In this document: one piece after another, positions 1 to 8,091 of the stretch
Position numbering within the stretch: the first letter of the stretch is position 1
Layout of the letters: the number at the start of each line of letters is the position of its first letter
Assembly: GCF_019145375.1 (NCBI RefSeq)
Contig: NZ_JAHSTX010000001.1
Span: 781,001 to 845,000, forward strand
Origin: Pseudomonas triticicola
GTDB lineage: Bacteria > Pseudomonadota > Gammaproteobacteria > Pseudomonadales > Pseudomonadaceae
DNA length: 64,000 nucleotides
Direction: 5' to 3'
Program-made: the position numbers and the translations under genes
Notes under the pieces: model-generated
Databases searched by the model: none
Seen by the model: the letters and a program-made list of their open reading frames with translations, nothing else
Told to the model about the DNA's origin: nothing

Positions 1-291
1 CAGGAGAACGCCGTCGATGGCCGGATCGTCGTTGAGGCGATCGATCAGATCGGTCAGGGCGTCCTGAGTGGTGTCAGAGGGCAGGTCGTAGGCTTGAGAG
101 AGGAAGCCAACCTCTTCACAGTCTTTACGCTTGTGCGAGACATAAACCTGAGAGGCAGGATCGCTGCCGACCAGGATCACCGCGAGGCCGGGGGTGCGCA
201 GGCCTTGCTGGCGACGCTCGGCAACTCGTTGGGCGATCTGCTGGCGCAGGCTGGCGGCGATCGATTTGCCGTCGATTAGTTGTGCAGTCAT
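1..291 (-). CDS. folD: FolD, methylenetetrahydrofolate dehydrogenase/cyclohydrolase (5' part only)
   Basis: The first 97 codons of a cytosolic bifunctional enzyme of one-carbon metabolism that interconverts 5,10-methylene- and 10-formyl-tetrahydrofolate. The translation begins [20 protein letters not shown] and carries the family block [19 protein letters not shown] (about residues 38-56), whose Tyr and Lys are the substrate and catalytic residues of FolD. It continues into the [11 protein letters not shown] region and runs off the left edge of the window, so the gene is cut by the window and not truncated in nature. The start is the ATG at 291. It is divergent from the tRNA cluster, the arrangement known around tig-clpP in other pseudomonads. 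Confidence 0.93.
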   Translation of the reverse strand, partial: MTAQLIDGKSIAASLRQQIAQRVAERRQQGLRTPGLAVILVGSDPASQVYVSHKRKDCEEVGFLSQAYDLPSDTTQDALTDLIDRLNDDPAIDGVLL

Positions 292-422
292 TGCGCGTGA
301 TTAACCATCGAGAGGGGAAAAAATGAGAACGCATTCTCGCATGTCGAGCGGTGAGGGCAAAGGCGCTTGGTCAGCAAATTCCTCTAACTCCTTTAATTAA
401 ATGAATTTTTTTCAAAAAGGAT

Positions 423-451
423 TTGACGACCTTTGGAGCCCTCTATACTAT
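423..451 (+). promoter_or_regulatory. Probable sigma-70 promoter of the tRNA cluster
   Basis: TTGACG at 423-428 is followed after 17 bp by TACTAT (446-451); an overlapping reading is TATACT (444-449) with a 15-bp spacer. It lies about 115 bp before tRNA-Arg, in an AT-rich stretch of an otherwise empty 275-bp gap (292-566), and faces the tRNAs. Assignment is by motif only. Confidence 0.5.
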
Positions 452-566
452 TCGTCGCACTTGTCGGGCACAGCCTAGCACTGGTTAAGAAGGTGGAGCG
501 GAATCAAGGTTCTGCGACGCTGGAAAGCACTTAGTTTGTAGTCCTTTAAGAGTACAGATTAACAAG

Positions 567-643
567 GCGCCCGTAGCTCAGCTGGATAGAGCATCCGCCT
601 TCTAAGCGGATGGTCGCAGGTTCGAGTCCTGCCGGGTGCGCCA
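567..643 (+). tRNA. tRNA-Arg (anticodon TCT)
   Basis: A 77-nt cloverleaf with acceptor GCGCCCG pairing CGGGTGC, a D arm (AGCTCAGCTGGATAGAGC), an anticodon stem CCGCC/GGCGG-type around TCT at 601-603, the T-loop TTCGAGT, and an encoded CCA at 641-643. It reads AGA codons. It is the first gene of an Arg-His-Leu-His cluster. Confidence 0.96.
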
Positions 644-675
644 TTAGGCAGCTTTGGCACAAGTAACGCGATATG

Positions 676-751
676 GTGGGCGTAGCTCAGTTGGTAGAGC
701 ACGGGATTGTGACTCCCGTTGTCGTGGGTTCGATCCCCATCGTCCACCCCA
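676..751 (+). tRNA. tRNA-His (anticodon GTG), copy 1
   Basis: A cloverleaf with acceptor GTGGGCG/CGTCCAC, anticodon GTG inside CGGGATTGTGACTCCCG, T-loop TTCGATC and an encoded CCA at 749-751. The extra G at 675 would supply the G-1 identity base of tRNA-His opposite discriminator C. An identical copy lies at 971-1046. Confidence 0.96.
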
Positions 752-761
752 TATTTCGAAA

Positions 762-790
762 GGCGCCAGATTTAACGGTCTGGCGCCTTT
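762..790 (+). terminator. Intrinsic terminator-like hairpin after tRNA-His copy 1
   Basis: GGCGCCAGA and TCTGGCGCC form a 9-bp stem with an 8-nt loop, followed by a short T-run (TTTGCTTT). It is repeated almost exactly after the second tRNA-His. Confidence 0.7.
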
Positions 791-808
791 GCTTTAAAAG
801 CTTCATCC

Positions 809-893
809 GCGGATGTGGTGGAATTGGTAGACACACTGGATTTAGGTTCCAGCGCCGCGAGGCGTAAGAGTTCGAGTCTCTTCATCCGCACCA
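809..893 (+). tRNA. tRNA-Leu (anticodon TAG)
   Basis: An 85-nt class II tRNA: acceptor GCGGATG/CATCCGC, anticodon stem CTGGA/TCCAG with loop TTTAGGT (anticodon TAG), a long variable arm (GCCGCGAGGCGT region), T-loop TTCGAGT, and an encoded CCA at 891-893. Confidence 0.96.
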
Positions 894-970
894 AATAAAG
901 CTTCATCTGTGCCTCCGGCCTGATGAAGTTTCAACAAAGAAGTTGTTTGGCTTTTTTGTTACGCAATATG

Positions 971-1046
971 GTGGGCGTAGCTCAGTTGGTAGAGCACGGG
1001 ATTGTGACTCCCGTTGTCGTGGGTTCGATCCCCATCGTCCACCCCA
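971..1046 (+). tRNA. tRNA-His (anticodon GTG), copy 2
   Basis: Identical in sequence to the tRNA at 676-751, again with G at position -1 (970) and an encoded CCA at 1044-1046. The identity extends into both flanks, including the terminator hairpin, so it looks like a duplication of the whole transcription cassette. Confidence 0.96.
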
Positions 1047-1056
1047 TATTTCGAAA

Positions 1057-1090
1057 GGCGCCAGATTTAACAGTCTGGCGCCTTTTTTGT
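1057..1090 (+). terminator. Intrinsic terminator ending the tRNA cluster
   Basis: A 9-bp stem GGCGCCAGA/TCTGGCGCC with an 8-nt loop, followed by six T residues. It differs from the upstream copy by one loop base and a better T-tract. Confidence 0.85.
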
Positions 1091-1357
1091 TTTAGCGGTT
1101 TCGAAATCCGGCCATGGCCGATTTCGAAACGCAGGGCAGGGCACTTCATCGCTTTTAAAGGATCGGATGACGCTGAACTGCTCGTCGTTCCGGTTTTGCC
1201 GGAGCGTCTGTCGGGGCGGATTTGATAGTTGCTTCTATATATAGAAGCGTTGCTGCAGAGCCCTGACGTGATCGCTTGTATTCGCCAGTGGAGTGCACGG
1301 CATTTGTGCGGCGCTCCCTATAAATTGCCTGCTGTTTTTTTACCCGTTTCCAGTAGG
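1091..1357. other. Non-coding gap before tig
   Basis: No credible gene. The one clear structure is an 18-bp perfect palindrome, GCTTCTATATATAGAAGC, at 1231-1248. It has no T-tract and no recognised function. Confidence 0.5.
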
Positions 1358-1386
1358 GTGACTTCTTGAGTTTGACCCACTAGAAT
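1358..1386 (+). promoter_or_regulatory. Candidate tig promoter
   Basis: GTGACT (1358-1363), a 17-bp spacer, then TAGAAT (1381-1386). It would give a leader of about 55 nt before the tig start. Motif-based only. Confidence 0.35.
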
Positions 1387-1447
1387 GCATGCCCTTGATT
1401 CTGGGGTCGGAAACGGCCGGCTAACGTCTGTGCAACGAGGAATATCC

Positions 1448-2758
1448 ATGCAAGTTTCTGTTGAAAATACTACTGCTCTCGAGCGCCGCATGAGCGTCAC
1501 CGTGCCGGCAGAGCGCATCGAGACTCAGGTCAACAAGCGTCTGCAGCAGACTGCCCAAAAGGCCAAAATTGCTGGCTTCCGTCCAGGCAAAGTGCCAATG
1601 AGCGAAATCAAGCGCCGTTTCGGTGCTGATGCGCGTCAGGAAGCGGTAGGCGACGTCATCCAGTCTTCCTTCTACGAAGCTGTGGTCGAGCAGAAGCTCA
1701 ACCCTGCCGGTTCGCCTTCGATCGAGCCAAAGTCGCTCGAAGCGGGCAAGGATCTGGAATACGTTGCTGTATTCGAAGTCTTCCCTGAGTTCACCGTTGC
1801 TGGCTTCGAAGGCATCACCGTTGAGCGTCTGAGCGCTGAAGTGGCTGACGCTGACCTGGACAAGATGCTCGACATCCTGCGCAAGCAGAACACCCGTTTC
1901 GAAGTGGCAGACCGTGCTGCCCAGAACGAAGATCAGTTGAACATCGATTTCGTTGGCAAGGTTGACGGCGAAGTGTTCGCTGGCGGCTCCGCCAAGGGCA
2001 CTCAGCTGGTACTGGGTTCCGGCCGCATGATCCCGGGCTTCGAAGAAGGCCTGGTTGGCGCTAAGGCTGGCGAAGAGCGCGTTCTGAACCTGACCTTCCC
2101 TGAGGACTATCAGAACCTGGACCTGGCTGGCAAAACCGCCGAGTTCACCGTGACCGTCAACACTGTGTCCGAGCCTAAGCTGCCTGAGCTGAACGAAGAG
2201 TTCTTCGCTCAATTCGGCATCAAGGAAAGCGGCATCGACGGTTTCCGCACCGAAGTTCGCAAGAACATGGAGCGTGAACTGCGTCAGGCGATCAAATCCA
2301 AGGTCAAGAATCAGGTCATGGACGGTCTGCTGGCCACCAACCCGATCGAAGTGCCAAAGGCTCTGCTGTCCAACGAAGTTGACCGTCTGCGCGTGCAGGC
2401 TGTTCAGCAGTTCGGCGGCAACATCAAGCCAGACCAACTGCCGGCCGAGCTGTTCGAAGAGCAAGCCAAGCGCCGCGTCGTGCTGGGTCTGATCGTTGCT
2501 GAAGTGGTCAAGCAGTTCGACCTCAAGCCTGACGAAGCTCGCGTTCGCGAAATGATTCAGGAAATGGCTTCCGCTTACCAGGAGCCTGAGCAGGTCGTGT
2601 CGTGGTACTACAAAAACGAGCAGCAACTGAACGAAGTGCGTTCGGTTGTGCTGGAAGAACAAGTTGTGGATACTGTTCTGCAGAAAGCTAGTGTGACCGA
2701 CAAATCGGTCTCCTACGAAGAAGCAGTCAAGCCGGTAGAAGCTCCAGCAGCCGACTGA
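1448..2758 (+). CDS. tig: Trigger factor, ribosome-associated chaperone and prolyl isomerase
   Basis: A 436-residue cytosolic chaperone that binds the ribosomal exit tunnel and shields nascent chains. Domain order is standard. The N-terminal ribosome-binding domain carries the signature [16 protein letters not shown] (about residues 44-59, including the exit-site loop). An FKBP-type PPIase domain follows around residues 160-245 ([28 protein letters not shown]), then the long helical substrate-binding C-terminus. Length matches the family. The start at 1448 is chosen because GAGGAA lies 7-12 nt before it and the protein begins [14 protein letters not shown]; an in-frame ATG at 1385 lacks family support. 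It is first in the tig-clpP-clpX-lon quality-control block. Confidence 0.97.
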   Translation: MQVSVENTTALERRMSVTVPAERIETQVNKRLQQTAQKAKIAGFRPGKVPMSEIKRRFGADARQEAVGDVIQSSFYEAVVEQKLNPAGSPSIEPKSLEAGKDLEYVAVFEVFPEFTVAGFEGITVERLSAEVADADLDKMLDILRKQNTRFEVADRAAQNEDQLNIDFVGKVDGEVFAGGSAKGTQLVLGSGRMIPGFEEGLVGAKAGEERVLNLTFPEDYQNLDLAGKTAEFTVTVNTVSEPKLPELNEEFFAQFGIKESGIDGFRTEVRKNMERELRQAIKSKVKNQVMDGLLATNPIEVPKALLSNEVDRLRVQAVQQFGGNIKPDQLPAELFEEQAKRRVVLGLIVAEVVKQFDLKPDEARVREMIQEMASAYQEPEQVVSWYYKNEQQLNEVRSVVLEEQVVDTVLQKASVTDKSVSYEEAVKPVEAPAAD

Positions 2759-2783
2759 TTGATTTTGCGTTAGAAGTGCACAC

Positions 2784-2811
2784 CATAAGCCAGCTCTCGA
2801 GCTGGCTTATG
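2784..2811. other. Long stem-loop between tig and clpP
   Basis: CATAAGCCAGCTC and GAGCTGGCTTATG form a 12-13 bp stem with a 2-4 nt loop, 25 bp after tig. No T-tract follows, so it is more likely an mRNA processing or stability element, or an attenuator, than a full terminator. Confidence 0.5.
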
Positions 2812-2850
2812 CGTATTCAAGACATAACTATTTGGGAGCGCCTGCAGAGC

Positions 2851-3486
2851 ATGTTCCGTAATTCTTATATTCAGCAGAACTCTGATATCCAGGCCGCTGG
2901 CGGCCTGGTCCCGATGGTTGTCGAGCAGTCCGCTCGTGGCGAACGCGCCTACGACATCTACTCGCGCCTGCTCAAGGAGCGAGTGATCTTTCTGGTGGGC
3001 CCGGTAGAGGACTACATGGCCAACCTGATCTGTGCGCAACTGCTGTTCCTTGAAGCGGAAAACCCGGACAAGGACATCCATCTGTACATCAACTCGCCGG
3101 GCGGTTCGGTGACTGCCGGCATGTCGATCTACGACACCATGCAGTTCATCAAGCCGAACGTGTCGACCACCTGCATCGGTCAGGCCTGCAGCATGGGCGC
3201 ATTCCTGCTCACCGCAGGTGCACCGGGCAAGCGTTTCTGCCTGCCGAACTCGCGCGTGATGATTCACCAGCCACTGGGTGGGTTCCAGGGCCAGGCGTCG
3301 GACATCGAAATCCACGCCAAGGAAATCCTCTTCATCCGCGAGCGTCTGAACATGCTGATGGCCAAGCACAGCGGCCGTACTCTGGAAGAAATCGAGCGCG
3401 ACACCAATCGCGACAACTTCATGAGTGCCGAAGCTGCGAAGGAATACGGCCTGATCGACGAAGTGATCAACCAGCGTCCAGCTTAA
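2851..3486 (+). CDS. clpP: ClpP, ATP-dependent Clp protease proteolytic subunit
   Basis: A 211-residue serine protease that forms the tetradecameric barrel fed by ClpX or ClpA. Catalytic residues are visible: Ser114 in GQACSMGA, His139 in [12 protein letters not shown] and an Asp near residue 188 in [11 protein letters not shown]. The short N-terminal stretch [18 protein letters not shown] fits a cleaved propeptide. I chose the ATG at 2851 by family alignment; upstream in-frame ATGs at 2776 and 2809 fall in the palindromic leader. It is followed 112 bp later by clpX, its unfoldase partner. Length and spacing are those of other pseudomonads. Confidence 0.97.
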   Translation: MFRNSYIQQNSDIQAAGGLVPMVVEQSARGERAYDIYSRLLKERVIFLVGPVEDYMANLICAQLLFLEAENPDKDIHLYINSPGGSVTAGMSIYDTMQFIKPNVSTTCIGQACSMGAFLLTAGAPGKRFCLPNSRVMIHQPLGGFQGQASDIEIHAKEILFIRERLNMLMAKHSGRTLEEIERDTNRDNFMSAEAAKEYGLIDEVINQRPA

Positions 3487-3535
3487 TATAAGCAGCGCAA
3501 AACAGGCCTGATCGGCATGTCCGATCAGCGGCGGG

Positions 3536-3565
3536 CTTGAAAAAGCCCGCAATAGCCTTCATCTT
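3536..3565 (+). promoter_or_regulatory. Candidate sigma-32 (heat-shock) promoter of clpX
   Basis: CTTGAAA at 3536-3542, a 15-bp spacer, then CTTCATCT at 3558-3565, against the sigma-32 consensus CTTGAAA-N11-16-CCCCATnT. The -35 lies in the loop of a hairpin (GCGGGCTT/AAGCCCGC, 3531-3550) in the clpP-clpX gap. Confidence 0.45.
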
Positions 3566-3598
3566 GTGTTGCAAGCCTATCGGATTTGGATCGAACGA

Positions 3599-4882
3599 AT
3601 GACTGACACCCGCAACGGCGAGGACAACGGCAAGCTGCTCTATTGCTCCTTCTGTGGCAAAAGCCAGCATGAAGTGCGCAAATTGATTGCCGGCCCCTCG
3701 GTCTTTATCTGCGACGAGTGCGTCGACCTGTGCAATGACATCATCCGCGAGGAGGTGCAGGAAGCACAGGCCGAAAGCAGCGCGCATAAATTGCCTTCGC
3801 CTAAAGAAATCAGCGGCATCCTTGACCAGTACGTCATTGGTCAGGAGCGTGCGAAAAAGGTTTTGGCCGTAGCGGTGTACAACCACTACAAGCGCCTGAA
3901 CCAGCGTGACAAAAAGGCTGACGACGTCGAACTCGGCAAGAGCAACATCCTGCTGATCGGCCCGACAGGCTCCGGTAAAACCCTGCTGGCCGAAACACTG
4001 GCCCGCTTGCTGAACGTTCCGTTCACCATCGCTGACGCAACTACCCTCACCGAGGCAGGTTACGTGGGTGAAGATGTCGAGAACATCATTCAGAAGCTGC
4101 TGCAGAAGTGCGATTACGACGTAGAGAAAGCCCAGATGGGCATTGTCTACATCGACGAAATCGACAAGATTTCCCGCAAGTCCGACAACCCGTCGATCAC
4201 CCGTGATGTTTCCGGTGAAGGCGTGCAGCAGGCCTTGCTCAAGTTGATCGAAGGCACGGTCGCTTCGGTACCGCCGCAAGGTGGCCGCAAGCATCCGCAG
4301 CAGGAGTTCCTGCAGGTCGACACCCGTAACATCCTGTTCATCTGCGGTGGTGCGTTCTCCGGCCTGGAAAAGGTCATTCAGAACCGTTCCACCAAAGGCG
4401 GCATCGGCTTCAACGCCGAAGTGCGCAGCAAGGAAGAGGGCAAGAAGGTTGGTGAATCCCTGCGTGAAGTCGAGCCTGACGATCTGGTCAAGTTCGGTCT
4501 GATCCCGGAATTCGTCGGTCGTCTGCCGGTCCTGGCGACACTGGACGAGCTCGACGAGGCTGCGCTGATGCAAATCCTCACCGAGCCGAAAAATGCTCTG
4601 ACCAAACAGTATGCCAAGCTGTTCGAGATGGAAGGCGTGGATCTGGAATTCCGTTCCGACGCGCTGAAATCGGTCGCCAAGCGTGCCCTGGAACGTAAAA
4701 CCGGTGCCCGTGGCCTGCGTTCGATTCTCGAAGGTGTGCTGCTCGACACGATGTATGAGATCCCCTCGCAGTCCGAGGTGAGCAAAGTCGTGATCGATGA
4801 AAGCGTGATCGAAGGCAAGTCCAAGCCACTGTATATCTACGAAAACAGTGAGCCGACGGCCAAGGCAGCGCCGGACGCGTAA
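3599..4882 (+). CDS. clpX: ClpX, ATP-dependent unfoldase of the ClpXP protease
   Basis: A 427-residue AAA+ ATPase that recognises tagged substrates, unfolds them and threads them into ClpP. The N-terminal Cys4 zinc-binding domain is complete (CSFCGK at about residue 18, CDECVDLC at about residue 38). Walker A is GPTGSGKT (about residue 122), Walker B is VYIDEID, and the C-terminal small domain contains the arginine block [13 protein letters not shown]. The ClpP-binding loop region is present between them. The start at 3599 (MTDTRNGED) follows family length; an upstream ATG at 3566 would add 11 unconserved residues. Confidence 0.97.
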   Translation: MTDTRNGEDNGKLLYCSFCGKSQHEVRKLIAGPSVFICDECVDLCNDIIREEVQEAQAESSAHKLPSPKEISGILDQYVIGQERAKKVLAVAVYNHYKRLNQRDKKADDVELGKSNILLIGPTGSGKTLLAETLARLLNVPFTIADATTLTEAGYVGEDVENIIQKLLQKCDYDVEKAQMGIVYIDEIDKISRKSDNPSITRDVSGEGVQQALLKLIEGTVASVPPQGGRKHPQQEFLQVDTRNILFICGGAFSGLEKVIQNRSTKGGIGFNAEVRSKEEGKKVGESLREVEPDDLVKFGLIPEFVGRLPVLATLDELDEAALMQILTEPKNALTKQYAKLFEMEGVDLEFRSDALKSVAKRALERKTGARGLRSILEGVLLDTMYEIPSQSEVSKVVIDESVIEGKSKPLYIYENSEPTAKAAPDA

Positions 4883-4906
4883 GCGTTCACAGCGCCGCAA
4901 CAAAGA

Positions 4907-4932
4907 AGGGGCCTTCGGGCCTCTTTTTTTTT
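4907..4932 (+). terminator. Intrinsic terminator after clpX
   Basis: A 7-bp stem AGGGGCC/GGCCTCT closed by a TTCG tetraloop and followed by eight or more T residues. It separates clpX from lon. Confidence 0.9.
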
Positions 4933-4958
4933 AAGTCGTTTTTTACCTCCGCTTTGCG

Positions 4959-4987
4959 CTTGTTTTTTTTCGAGGCAGCCCCCATCT
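4959..4987 (+). promoter_or_regulatory. Candidate sigma-32 promoter of lon
   Basis: CTTGTTT (4959-4965), a 14-bp spacer, then CCCCATCT (4980-4987), which is a full match to the sigma-32 -10 consensus. It lies 58 bp before the lon start codon. Confidence 0.55.
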
Positions 4988-5045
4988 TGGTTTCAAGCTT
5001 AATTCCATCTGATTACGGCCATACGGCCGCCGTAGAGGCGAAATC

Positions 5046-7442
5046 ATGAAGACAACCATCGAATTGCCTCTCCTGCCATTGCGTGATGTCGTGGTTTATC
5101 CGCACATGGTTATCCCGCTGTTCGTGGGGCGCGAGAAATCCATCGAAGCCCTCGAGGCCGCGATGACGGGTGACAAGCAGATTCTGCTGCTGGCCCAGAG
5201 AAACCCGGCTGACGATGATCCCGGTGAAGACGCTCTCTATCGCGTAGGTACGATTGCCACGGTTCTGCAACTGCTGAAGCTGCCTGACGGCACCGTCAAG
5301 GTTCTGGTCGAAGGCGAGCAGCGTGGCACTGTCGAGCGCTTCAGCGAAGTCGATGGCCATTGCCGCGCCGAAGTGTCTCTGATCGAAGAAGTCGACGCCG
5401 CCGAGCGTGAGTCGGAAGTCTTCGTGCGCACACTGCTTTCGCAGTTCGAACAATACGTTCAGCTGGGCAAGAAGGTTCCGGCTGAAGTCCTGTCGTCGCT
5501 CAACAGCATCGATGAGCCCGGTCGTCTGGTCGACACCATGGCCGCGCATATGGCGCTGAAAATCGAGCAGAAGCAGGAAATCCTCGAGATCATCGATCTG
5601 TCGGCCCGTGTCGAGCACGTGCTGGCACTGCTGGATGCCGAAATCGATCTGCTGCAGGTTGAAAAACGCATTCGCGGTCGCGTCAAAAAGCAAATGGAGC
5701 GCAGCCAGCGCGAGTACTACCTGAATGAGCAGATGAAGGCCATTCAGAAAGAACTCGGCGACGGCGATGAAGGCCACAACGAAATCGAGGAGCTGAAAAA
5801 GCGCATCGATGCTGCCGGCCTGCCGAAAGATGCGCTGGCCAAAGCCACTGCCGAGCTGAACAAGCTCAAGCAGATGTCGCCGATGTCGGCTGAGGCAACC
5901 GTGGTGCGCTCCTACATCGACTGGCTGGTGCAGGTACCGTGGAAGGCGCAAAGCAAAGTACGTCTCGACCTGGCTCGTGCAGAAGACATTCTCGACGCCG
6001 ATCACTACGGTCTCGAAGAGGTCAAGGAGCGCATCCTTGAATACCTCGCCGTGCAGAAGCGCGTGAAGAAAATCCGTGGCCCGGTGTTGTGCCTGGTCGG
6101 TCCTCCAGGTGTGGGTAAAACCTCGCTGGCGGAATCGATTGCTCACGCAACCAACCGTAAATTCGTACGTATGGCCTTGGGCGGCGTGCGTGACGAAGCG
6201 GAAATTCGTGGTCACCGCCGGACCTACATCGGTTCGATGCCGGGAAGATTGATTCAAAAGATGACAAAAGTGGGCGTACGCAACCCGCTGTTCCTGCTCG
6301 ATGAAATCGACAAGATGGGCAGCGACATGCGTGGGGATCCTGCGTCGGCGTTGCTGGAAGTGCTTGATCCCGAGCAAAACCACAACTTCAACGATCACTA
6401 TCTGGAAGTCGATTACGACCTGTCCGATGTGATGTTCCTGTGCACCTCGAACTCGATGAACATCCCGCCAGCGCTGCTGGACCGGATGGAAGTCATCCGT
6501 CTGCCGGGTTACACCGAAGACGAGAAGATCAACATCGCCGTTAAATACCTCTCGCCGAAACAGATCGCCGCTAACGGTCTGAAGAAGGGCGAGCTGGAAT
6601 TCGATGAGGAAGCGATCCGCGACATCATCCGTTATTACACCCGTGAAGCGGGCGTGCGGGGCCTCGAGCGACAGATCGCCAAGGTCTGCCGCAAGGCAGT
6701 GAAAGAGCATGCGCTGGAAAAACGCTTCTCGGTAAAAGTGACAGCTGACTTGCTCGAGCATTTCCTTGGTGTGCGCAAGTTCCGCTACGGCCTGGCCGAG
6801 CAGCAGGATCAGGTGGGGCAGGTGACTGGCCTAGCGTGGACACAGGTGGGCGGCGAATTGCTGACCATCGAAGCCGCAGTGATTCCGGGTAAAGGGCAGC
6901 TGATCAAGACCGGTTCGCTCGGTGATGTGATGGTCGAATCGATCACTGCCGCACAGACCGTTGTGCGCAGCCGCGCCAAGAGCCTGGGCATCCCGCTGGA
7001 CTTCCACGAGAAGCGCGACACGCACATTCACATGCCGGAAGGTGCTACGCCGAAAGACGGCCCTAGCGCTGGCGTGGGCATGTGCACCGCACTGGTCTCG
7101 GCTTTGACCGGTATTCCGGTGCGCGCCGACGTCGCCATGACCGGTGAGATCACTCTGCGTGGGCAAGTGCTGGCAATTGGCGGTTTGAAAGAAAAACTGC
7201 TGGCGGCACATCGCGGCGGTATCAAGATTGTGATTATTCCGGAAGAAAACGTCCGCGATCTGAAGGAGATTCCTGACAATATCAAGCAGGATCTGCAGAT
7301 CAAACCGGTTAAATGGATTGACGAGGTCCTGCAAATTGCGCTGCAATACGCGCCGGAGCCCTTGCCGGATGTGGCTCCGGAGATAGTTGCCAAGGACGAA
7401 AAACGCGAGTCTGATGCCAAGGAAAGAATTAGCACGCATTAA
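5046..7442 (+). CDS. lon: Lon protease
   Basis: A 798-residue ATP-dependent serine protease that degrades misfolded and short-lived regulatory proteins in the cytosol. The N-terminal LON substrate-binding domain starts at ELPLLPLRDVVVYPHMVIPL. A long helical linker follows, then the AAA+ domain with Walker A GPPGVGKT (about residue 355) and Walker B FLLDEIDKM. The C-terminal protease domain has catalytic Ser674 in DGPSAGVG and the Lys of GGLKEKLLAAHRGG (about residue 717). Length is typical. A purine-rich GAGGCGAAATC precedes the ATG. It has its own terminator-bounded unit and a heat-shock-like promoter. Confidence 0.98.
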   Translation: MKTTIELPLLPLRDVVVYPHMVIPLFVGREKSIEALEAAMTGDKQILLLAQRNPADDDPGEDALYRVGTIATVLQLLKLPDGTVKVLVEGEQRGTVERFSEVDGHCRAEVSLIEEVDAAERESEVFVRTLLSQFEQYVQLGKKVPAEVLSSLNSIDEPGRLVDTMAAHMALKIEQKQEILEIIDLSARVEHVLALLDAEIDLLQVEKRIRGRVKKQMERSQREYYLNEQMKAIQKELGDGDEGHNEIEELKKRIDAAGLPKDALAKATAELNKLKQMSPMSAEATVVRSYIDWLVQVPWKAQSKVRLDLARAEDILDADHYGLEEVKERILEYLAVQKRVKKIRGPVLCLVGPPGVGKTSLAESIAHATNRKFVRMALGGVRDEAEIRGHRRTYIGSMPGRLIQKMTKVGVRNPLFLLDEIDKMGSDMRGDPASALLEVLDPEQNHNFNDHYLEVDYDLSDVMFLCTSNSMNIPPALLDRMEVIRLPGYTEDEKINIAVKYLSPKQIAANGLKKGELEFDEEAIRDIIRYYTREAGVRGLERQIAKVCRKAVKEHALEKRFSVKVTADLLEHFLGVRKFRYGLAEQQDQVGQVTGLAWTQVGGELLTIEAAVIPGKGQLIKTGSLGDVMVESITAAQTVVRSRAKSLGIPLDFHEKRDTHIHMPEGATPKDGPSAGVGMCTALVSALTGIPVRADVAMTGEITLRGQVLAIGGLKEKLLAAHRGGIKIVIIPEENVRDLKEIPDNIKQDLQIKPVKWIDEVLQIALQYAPEPLPDVAPEIVAKDEKRESDAKERISTH

Positions 7443-7467
7443 TACGTTTTAGCCTGGGGGGCTTTCC

Positions 7468-7496
7468 TTGACAGCATTTTAGAGCCCTTGTTATAA
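7468..7496 (+). promoter_or_regulatory. Sigma-70 promoter of hupB
   Basis: A near-perfect TTGACA (7468-7473), 17-bp spacer and TTATAA (7491-7496), about 95 bp before the hupB start. This fits strong expression of a nucleoid protein. Confidence 0.75.
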
Positions 7497-7591
7497 AGCG
7501 GCTCTTAAGTGTCTGTAGGCCATTCAGCACTCGTTTTTGCTTTCACCAAAAAACTTAGAAACATCTCAAAATAGATATAAGGGGACTTAGA

Positions 7592-7864
7592 GTGAACAAG
7601 TCGGAACTGATTGATGCTATCGCTGCATCCGCTGATATCCCGAAAGCTGCTGCTGGCCGTGCGCTGGACGCTGTAATCGAATCCGTCACTGGCGCTCTGA
7701 AGGCTGGCGACTCCGTTGTTCTGGTTGGTTTCGGTACTTTCTCCGTGACTGACCGTCCGGCTCGTACCGGTCGTAACCCGCAAACCGGCAAGTCTCTGGA
7801 AATCCCGGCTGCCAAGAAGCCAGGTTTCAAAGCCGGTAAAGCGCTGAAAGAAGCTGTTAACTGA
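7592..7864 (+). CDS. hupB: HU-beta nucleoid-associated DNA-binding protein
   Basis: A 90-residue histone-like protein that bends and compacts DNA as a dimer. The family signature [21 protein letters not shown] (residues about 46-66) forms the DNA-binding arm, followed by the conserved [20 protein letters not shown] end. The start codon is GTG at 7592, preceded by AAGGGGA at good distance. The position between lon and ppiD is the conserved gamma-proteobacterial arrangement. HupB and HupN types in Pseudomonas are very alike, so the exact paralogue name is the only uncertainty. Confidence 0.96.
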   Translation: MNKSELIDAIAASADIPKAAAGRALDAVIESVTGALKAGDSVVLVGFGTFSVTDRPARTGRNPQTGKSLEIPAAKKPGFKAGKALKEAVN

Positions 7865-7914
7865 GTTTCCAGGTTTTTACCCATCCGGGTCGGGGTCAAG
7901 CCTGACTTGGCAGC

Positions 7915-7990
7915 GGAGCGGTAGAGCAGGTGGCTGAAAGAGCCACCTGTAACGCCGGGATCGAGGGTTCGAGCCCTGTCCGCTCCGCCA
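7915..7990 (+). ncRNA. tRNA-like element with encoded CCA (degenerate tRNA-Asp relative or tRNA-like small RNA)
   Basis: Exactly 76 nt. A perfect 7-bp acceptor stem, GGAGCGG (7915-7921) with CCGCTCC (7980-7986), is followed by discriminator G and CCA (7988-7990). The ends and the T-arm (GTTCGAG) closely resemble bacterial tRNA-Asp as I remember it. The middle does not fold as a tRNA: CAGGTGGCT and AGCCACCTG (7927-7949) make one 9-bp hairpin with loop GAAAG, which destroys the D and anticodon arms, and no usable anticodon loop forms. A terminator follows 9 bp later. It could be a decayed tRNA, a tRNA-like RNA processed by RNase P/Z, or a structured leader. Function unknown. Confidence 0.5.
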
Positions 7991-7998
7991 GTTACGAG

Positions 7999-8027
7999 AA
8001 GGCGCATCCTCGGATGCGCCTTTCTTC
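7999..8027 (+). terminator. Intrinsic terminator after the tRNA-like element
   Basis: AGGCGCAT and ATGCGCCT form an 8-bp stem with loop CCTCGG, followed by TTTCTT. It closes the hupB/tRNA-like transcript before ppiD. Confidence 0.8.
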
Positions 8028-8091
8028 TATCCGGATTCTACCCACGCTCCACGGTTGCCTAAATTGAAGTTCAACCGTTTCTGGGGGACGC

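Noticed and set aside
673..1225. Open frames reading VGVAQLVEHGIVTPVVVGSIPIVH across the tRNA genes
   Set aside because: These are translations of tRNA-His; the cloverleafs are complete.
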